The notes below the pieces were generated by a model. It was not told where the DNA came from, made no database searches, and saw nothing but the letters and a program-made list of their open reading frames with translations. The translations under genes were made by a program, and so were the position numbers. Positions 59,915-64,000 of a stretch of DNA of 64,000 nt are shown here, one piece after another (position 1 is the stretch's first letter; every line of letters begins with the position of its first letter). This DNA is from JAENVU01 sp046598395 (lineage in GTDB: Bacteria > Actinomycetota > Acidimicrobiia > IMCC26256 > JAENVU01), in NCBI GenBank assembly GCA_046598395.1, contig JBKJIQ010000042.1, positions 1-64,000 on the forward strand. The letters are read 5' to 3'.

Positions 59915-61798
59915 TCACTCGGCGAGCGATGGCGGGCCGACGAAGACCGCGGCCGGTTCTCCGATGTCCACCATCCGAACCAGATCACGCGACACGTCGG
60001 CGGGCAGGCCCAGCACGAACGTTGCGGTGAAGATATTCGCGGTGAGGTTGGGCACCAGATCGCCGCGTCCGATGGCGCGCAAGCGGGGCCCCAACGAACG
60101 TTGCAACCGGTTGAACTCACGCCGTTCTGCCCGCGGTCGTACGTCGATCGTCGCCACGCGCATCGCTCCTGGCGTGGCGTTCCAAACCGCAATGTCCGGT
60201 CCCACCGAGAAATGCACGACTGCCGTGGCCCGCTCCTTGGTGACGACCCGAGACTCCCGAACGATCGCGTCATAGATCTGGGGAAATCCCGCGTGGATCC
60301 CGCTGCGTTCCAGCTCTGACAACAGTCCATAACCGGGCCCGTTGATGGTCACGGGATCCTTGATGGTGACCTGGTATCGCCCGTCCCGACCACCTCCGGG
60401 CACCCGGCCCGCATCGATCGCTTTGACGGTGGGACCGACCAATGCGTCGAGTGCCTGCGAGAGATGAGGCGATGGTGACTCGAGGTTCGATGCGTCCGCG
60501 CTGAACCGGGCAAACGACACCACCGTCACCACGATGAGCACCCACGCGACTGTGATCGCGCCACGCGAGCTCACACGCGAGACACCGGACGGGGTACGGG
60601 ATACGGCCAGCGAACCAAACGCCCAGACCGTGGTCAACAGCATGAGCGCGCTCAGGCCCCATGACCAGAGCATCAGGTAGTACCAAATGAATCCGAAGAT
60701 GTTGGCGATCGACATCAGTCCGAGCACGAGACCCACCGCAATGACGGCGTGGAGCGCGATGAGATTGCGCTCGCGCCGGCGAACCGCGACGATCGCCCCC
60801 GCGCCCCAAGCCACCACGAACAGGGCGCCGGGAATGAGGGAGCCCGTATTCGCGTCTTGTCCCGCGAGGAGGCGCCATGGGTTGAGGTGCACCAACAGCA
60901 CCTTGAGCCCTTCGCGGATCCCGATGGGATCGGCCGGTGGATTGGTGAAGTGCTCCCAGATCAGCGTGAGGTTGCCGGGATCGTGGGTCAACTGCTGGAC
61001 GATGGGCGGAATGGACGTGACGATCAGGATCCCGGCACTGATCAGGATGTAGCGCCAGGGATGGGCCCCCAACGCGGTTCGGCGTCGCCACAAACTCCAC
61101 GCGATCCATACGACTGCCACGGCACCGATTCCCGTGACCATTCCAAGATATGAGATGTGGGTGTGGAGGCAGAAGCACGCGGCAAACGTGGCGACCGGCA
61201 GCATTGCGAGGTCATCGCAGAGCACCGACCAGACCCCCACGACGAAAAGGATGAACCACAGCACGGGCATGTACGGGTTCCATGCCTGCGTCAACACATC
61301 GGGCCCGTAGAACACGATCAACGCAGCCAGCGCACCGGAGAAACCCAGGACCAAGAGCCGGCCGCCTCGGCGCCGAACCACCAGAAGACTGGCGCCGATC
61401 GCGATCGCGTTGATGCACGCCGTGGCCACCTGGAGCGCCCACGCACTCGAGCCGAACAGTTGGTAGAAGGGTGCCAGCGCCCAAAAACTGAGCGGACCGG
61501 GATGGCTGCCCTGGCGAGCCCCCAACGAACCGATCCGCCCGGGAAGACCGATGAGCGGCGGATGCGCGCTGAACACGTCGCGGACCCGCATCTCGGTCTG
61601 GGCCATATCGAGGATCGGGTACCAACGTGGGTGGGCGACCGCGATCATGGCGACCGCGAAGCCGATGCCAAACCCGCTCCACAACGCCGCGACCAACCAG
61701 AGCGAAGCTCGGGTTGGATCATCGGTGGCGGGTCGCGAGTCATGATCCACCGTGTCCCCGGGTGACTGCCCGCCTTCGCTCGCCACCGTGGTCGACAT
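59915..61798 (-). CDS. Large GT-C-like membrane protein
   Basis: A 627-residue membrane protein with about eleven hydrophobic helices, and a long C-terminal extracytoplasmic part without helices. An N-terminal loop holds ILDMAQTEMRVRDVFSAHP, followed by GSHPGPLSFWALAPFYQLFG, typical of polyprenyl-phosphate-dependent GT-C glycosyltransferases. A Glu and Asp in the loop could be catalytic; this is inference. ATG 61798 is one of several possible starts (61807, 61873). It is convergent with the acyltransferase, which ends 34 bases away. Confidence 0.7.
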   Translation of the reverse strand: MSTTVASEGGQSPGDTVDHDSRPATDDPTRASLWLVAALWSGFGIGFAVAMIAVAHPRWYPILDMAQTEMRVRDVFSAHPPLIGLPGRIGSLGARQGSHPGPLSFWALAPFYQLFGSSAWALQVATACINAIAIGASLLVVRRRGGRLLVLGFSGALAALIVFYGPDVLTQAWNPYMPVLWFILFVVGVWSVLCDDLAMLPVATFAACFCLHTHISYLGMVTGIGAVAVVWIAWSLWRRRTALGAHPWRYILISAGILIVTSIPPIVQQLTHDPGNLTLIWEHFTNPPADPIGIREGLKVLLVHLNPWRLLAGQDANTGSLIPGALFVVAWGAGAIVAVRRRERNLIALHAVIAVGLVLGLMSIANIFGFIWYYLMLWSWGLSALMLLTTVWAFGSLAVSRTPSGVSRVSSRGAITVAWVLIVVTVVSFARFSADASNLESPSPHLSQALDALVGPTVKAIDAGRVPGGGRDGRYQVTIKDPVTINGPGYGLLSELERSGIHAGFPQIYDAIVRESRVVTKERATAVVHFSVGPDIAVWNATPGAMRVATIDVRPRAERREFNRLQRSLGPRLRAIGRGDLVPNLTANIFTATFVLGLPADVSRDLVRMVDIGEPAAVFVGPPSLAE

Positions 61799-61950
61799 CC
61801 GCGGCATTGTACGGCTGTGGCTCCGCCATCCCGGGGCATCGAACTCGAGGCTGGTCGCGCCGAAGTCCAGCAAGGCGCTGCTAATCTCGCACCGATGCCC
61901 GAGCCGTCCGTGCAGTCCCGGCGTGCTTGACTTTCATCGGTGAGCACCCA

Positions 61951-63657
61951 TTGAAGCGACTCATCGAAGGAACCTCGGCCCGAGTTGCGGCATTGTCGCC
62001 TCGAACGAAACGGGTCATCACGTTCCTCGTTCTCGGATTGGCGTTCGCGCTCCCCCTCCGGGGTCTCTTGCGCAACCAGGGACCGCCGATGGAAGAGGGC
62101 TTCATGCTCGTCTTCCCGGAGCGCGTACTCCACGGCGACTTCCCGAACCTCGACTTCCTGCACCTCTACGGCCCCGGCAGTCTCTGGGCGCTTGCCGGCT
62201 GGATGAAGGTCCTCGGTGTCACGTTGGAAGCCGAGCGCATGTTCGCGTTGCTGCAGCAGATCGGTGTGGTCGGCGGCATCTACTGGCTCGCCCGTCCTTG
62301 GGGCCGGCGCCTCGCCCTCCCCTGTGCCTTGCTCTCGCTGCTCTTCATCGTTCCGCCGCTCGGACTCACCGCCCTTGCGTGGATAGGGGGTGTTGCCCTC
62401 GGCCTGCTCGGTCTCGGGCTGACGCTCGCGGGGAGGCGCCGGCTCGACACCGCGCCCACCATTGCGTTGCGCTACGCGTTCTGGGCGGGAATCGTCGGCG
62501 CCGGCGCGCTGCTGTTCCGGCTCGACTTGGTCATCGCAGTCGGTTTGGGCGCCCTGGGGGCGACTGCGGGGCTCGCCGCCGCATTCAAGAAGCGTCTGTT
62601 GCTCGGCTTTGGCATCGGAGTCAGTGCCTATCTCGTGCAGATTGTGACCGCAGGGCCCTACGCCACCTTCAAAGGCATGGTCCTCGACCCGGTGATCTAC
62701 CTCAGGGGCGGCCGCAGTCTGCCGATTCCGCCCTCGTGGAATCACCTCGACGGGTTTCTTCAACGATCCGGCGCGATCCAGCCCCCCAAATGGCCCCTCC
62801 CACACTTCGAGACGTCCCAGCAACTCTTCATCTGGTTCTTCTTCCTCATCGCTGCAGTCCTGTTCGTCGCATTGGTCGGGCGAATGGCCGTGCGGCGGGA
62901 TCCGAGCCGGTACCAAGCGCGCGTGCTGCTTGCTGCGGGGCTGTTCGGGCTGGGCATGCTCCCGCAGGGAATGCAGCGGGTTGACTCCGCTCACTTCTCG
63001 TGGGTGAGTTGCGTGTCGGTCGCGCTGTTGCCGGTTGCCGTCTTCGAGCTGATCCGTCTCCGTCGAGGGGTGGCTCGCTCGGGTGTTCGCCTCGTCCTCT
63101 GTGCGCTCGCGATCCCGGCGCTGATCGTGTTGGTCATTCCCCATTTCACCGCTTGGTCCTACGCCGATTTTGTCGCCCAGACGTTCGGCAAGCATCGGCT
63201 CGCCTTCGAGGTCGAACGAAATGGCCGTCGGTTCTATTACGGCCGCGAGGACGTTGCCGTCGCGGCCCGGCGCGTACTCAAAGCAGTCCCGAAGGTTGCG
63301 AAGCCCGGTGCTCGGCTCTTCGTCGGGCCTACCGATCTCCGCAAGACGCCGTATTCAGACGCCTATCTCTACTACCTGTTGCCCGAGTATCCGCCGGGGA
63401 CGTACTTCATCGAAATGGACCCGGGCGTCGCGAATCGGAAAGGGTCACGCATGGCATCAGACCTCGCGCACTCGCAGGTCGCAATCTTGTCGGGCGTCTG
63501 GAACGACTGGTCGGAACCCAACGATGCGCTGAAGTTCGGGAGTACCGCATCCACCAAAGTGCTGAATCGCGACTTTTGTCTGGTGAAGAAGTTTGGGAAA
63601 CGGCCCGACGATCACCAGCCGCTCTATGTGCTCTACGTCAAGTGCAAGAAGCGGTAG
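61951..63657 (+). CDS. GT-C-like membrane glycosyltransferase (hypothetical)
   Basis: A 568-residue membrane protein with about nine helices. The first loop, PPMEEGFMLVFPERVLHGDF, and LHLYGPGSLWALAG are like the GT-C catalytic loop (E-E instead of D-E). The C-terminal third is hydrophilic with GPTDLRKTPYSDAYLYYLLP and NRDFCLVKKFG, probably outside the membrane. TTG 61951 is chosen because GGTGAG lies 6 bases before it; TTG 61927 is possible. Divergent with the preceding gene. Confidence 0.7.
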   Translation: MKRLIEGTSARVAALSPRTKRVITFLVLGLAFALPLRGLLRNQGPPMEEGFMLVFPERVLHGDFPNLDFLHLYGPGSLWALAGWMKVLGVTLEAERMFALLQQIGVVGGIYWLARPWGRRLALPCALLSLLFIVPPLGLTALAWIGGVALGLLGLGLTLAGRRRLDTAPTIALRYAFWAGIVGAGALLFRLDLVIAVGLGALGATAGLAAAFKKRLLLGFGIGVSAYLVQIVTAGPYATFKGMVLDPVIYLRGGRSLPIPPSWNHLDGFLQRSGAIQPPKWPLPHFETSQQLFIWFFFLIAAVLFVALVGRMAVRRDPSRYQARVLLAAGLFGLGMLPQGMQRVDSAHFSWVSCVSVALLPVAVFELIRLRRGVARSGVRLVLCALAIPALIVLVIPHFTAWSYADFVAQTFGKHRLAFEVERNGRRFYYGREDVAVAARRVLKAVPKVAKPGARLFVGPTDLRKTPYSDAYLYYLLPEYPPGTYFIEMDPGVANRKGSRMASDLAHSQVAILSGVWNDWSEPNDALKFGSTASTKVLNRDFCLVKKFGKRPDDHQPLYVLYVKCKKR

Positions 63658-63660
63658 CGA

Positions 63661-64000
63661 CTAACGAGCGCGGCGAGCGGTGACCCGATTGCGGATCCCC
63701 CACCAGCTAACGAGGGCCATCTCTTCGACCATCACCGACATCGACATTTTCGAGTTACCGCGCACTCGGTCGGTGAAGGTGATCGGCACCTCCGTGATCT
63801 TCCCGCCGTGCTCGGAAACTCGGTGGGCCAGCTCGATCTGGAACCCGTACCCCTTCGCGCGCGTCGCGGCGTAGTCGATATCGAGCAGCGTCTGAGCCCG
63901 GAACGCGCGGTAGCCCGCGGTCGCATCTTTCACCCCGGTGCGCAGCATGAAGCCCGTGTAGGCATTCCCGTATTTCGAGAGTGCACGCCGCCGCCACGGC
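63661..64000 (-). CDS. Polyprenol monophosphomannose synthase, C-terminal part (runs off window)
   Basis: A partial GT2 glycosyltransferase of about 112 codons, with its C-terminal end on the minus strand. The sequence DATAGYRAFRAQTLLDID, then KGYGFQIELAHRVSEHGGKI and EVPITFTDRVRGNSKMS is characteristic of dolichyl/polyprenyl-phosphate mannose synthases (Ppm1/DPM1 type). These make the donor for GT-C enzymes such as the neighbours here. The N-terminus lies beyond the window. Confidence 0.88.
   Translation of the reverse strand, partial: PWRRRALSKYGNAYTGFMLRTGVKDATAGYRAFRAQTLLDIDYAATRAKGYGFQIELAHRVSEHGGKITEVPITFTDRVRGNSKMSMSVMVEEMALVSWWGIRNRVTARRAR

Noticed and set aside
61645..63195. A 516-codon minus-strand frame over the GT-C-like gene
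   Set aside because: Highly charged shadow of the membrane protein at 61951-63657.

Overview
The window is 64 kb of GC-rich bacterial DNA with short intergenic gaps, frequent GTG/TTG starts and many 1-8 bp stop/start overlaps. The gene content suggests an actinobacterium, possibly of the Acidimicrobiia. The evidence is a homodimeric-type pyruvate dehydrogenase E1, two F420-type luciferase-like oxidoreductases, many acyl-CoA enzymes, a polyprenol-phosphate mannosyltransferase and an AbiEi-type gene. The taxonomic placement is inference; no rRNA or other marker lies in the window.

Layout. 0-2.6 kb: the 5' part of an IS1380-like transposase, a gene-poor stretch with repeats, a gamma-glutamylcyclotransferase-like gene, a lipoprotein and tRNA-Val(CAC). 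2.7-9.3 kb: nitroreductase, then a minus-strand run of beta-propeller lipoprotein, DUF4097 protein, class III nucleotide cyclase and aceE, with tRNA-Val(GAC) beyond it. 9.3-21.9 kb: an FtsX-type permease, an acyl-CoA dehydrogenase, a J-domain protein, a coupled GlcD/ThDP-enzyme pair, a Rieske oxygenase, carbonic anhydrase, an SsuD-like monooxygenase and a glutamine amidotransferase. 22.1-25.2 kb: a molybdate uptake operon (MerR-TOBE regulator, modA, modB, modC). 25.3-26.9 kb: a frameshifted integrase beside tRNA-Gly(GCC).

27-36 kb: F420-type oxidoreductases (one interrupted by a stop codon), a hydrolase, dUTPase, an acyl-CoA synthetase, a TetR regulator, a four-subunit 2-oxoacid:ferredoxin oxidoreductase and an acyl-CoA dehydrogenase; together this looks like an organic-acid or acyl-CoA degradation island. 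36.1-37.4 kb: an AbiEi-type/PD-(D/E)XK-like gene bracketed by two related palindromic repeats, the most unusual structure in the window. 37.4-40.9 kb: enoyl-CoA hydratase, thiolase and P450 as an overlapping operon. 40.9-46.0 kb: a sulfur locus (TauE/SafE exporter, Rrf2 regulator, CysQ, CysD, CysN, CysC) making and recycling activated sulfate. 47-51 kb: a PAS-GGDEF-EAL protein and a hydroxyacid dehydrogenase/class II aldolase pair. 51-64 kb: a surface-glycan or glycolipid locus with glycosyltransferases, large GT-C-like membrane proteins, sugar-nucleotide epimerases, a methyltransferase, an acyltransferase, a GMC oxidoreductase with a small partner, and a partial polyprenol-phosphate mannose synthase.

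Several genes are broken or doubtful: the integrase (frameshift), one F420-type oxidoreductase (in-frame TAA) and the tail of the cyclotransferase. All functions are read from motifs and overall family resemblance; no search was run.
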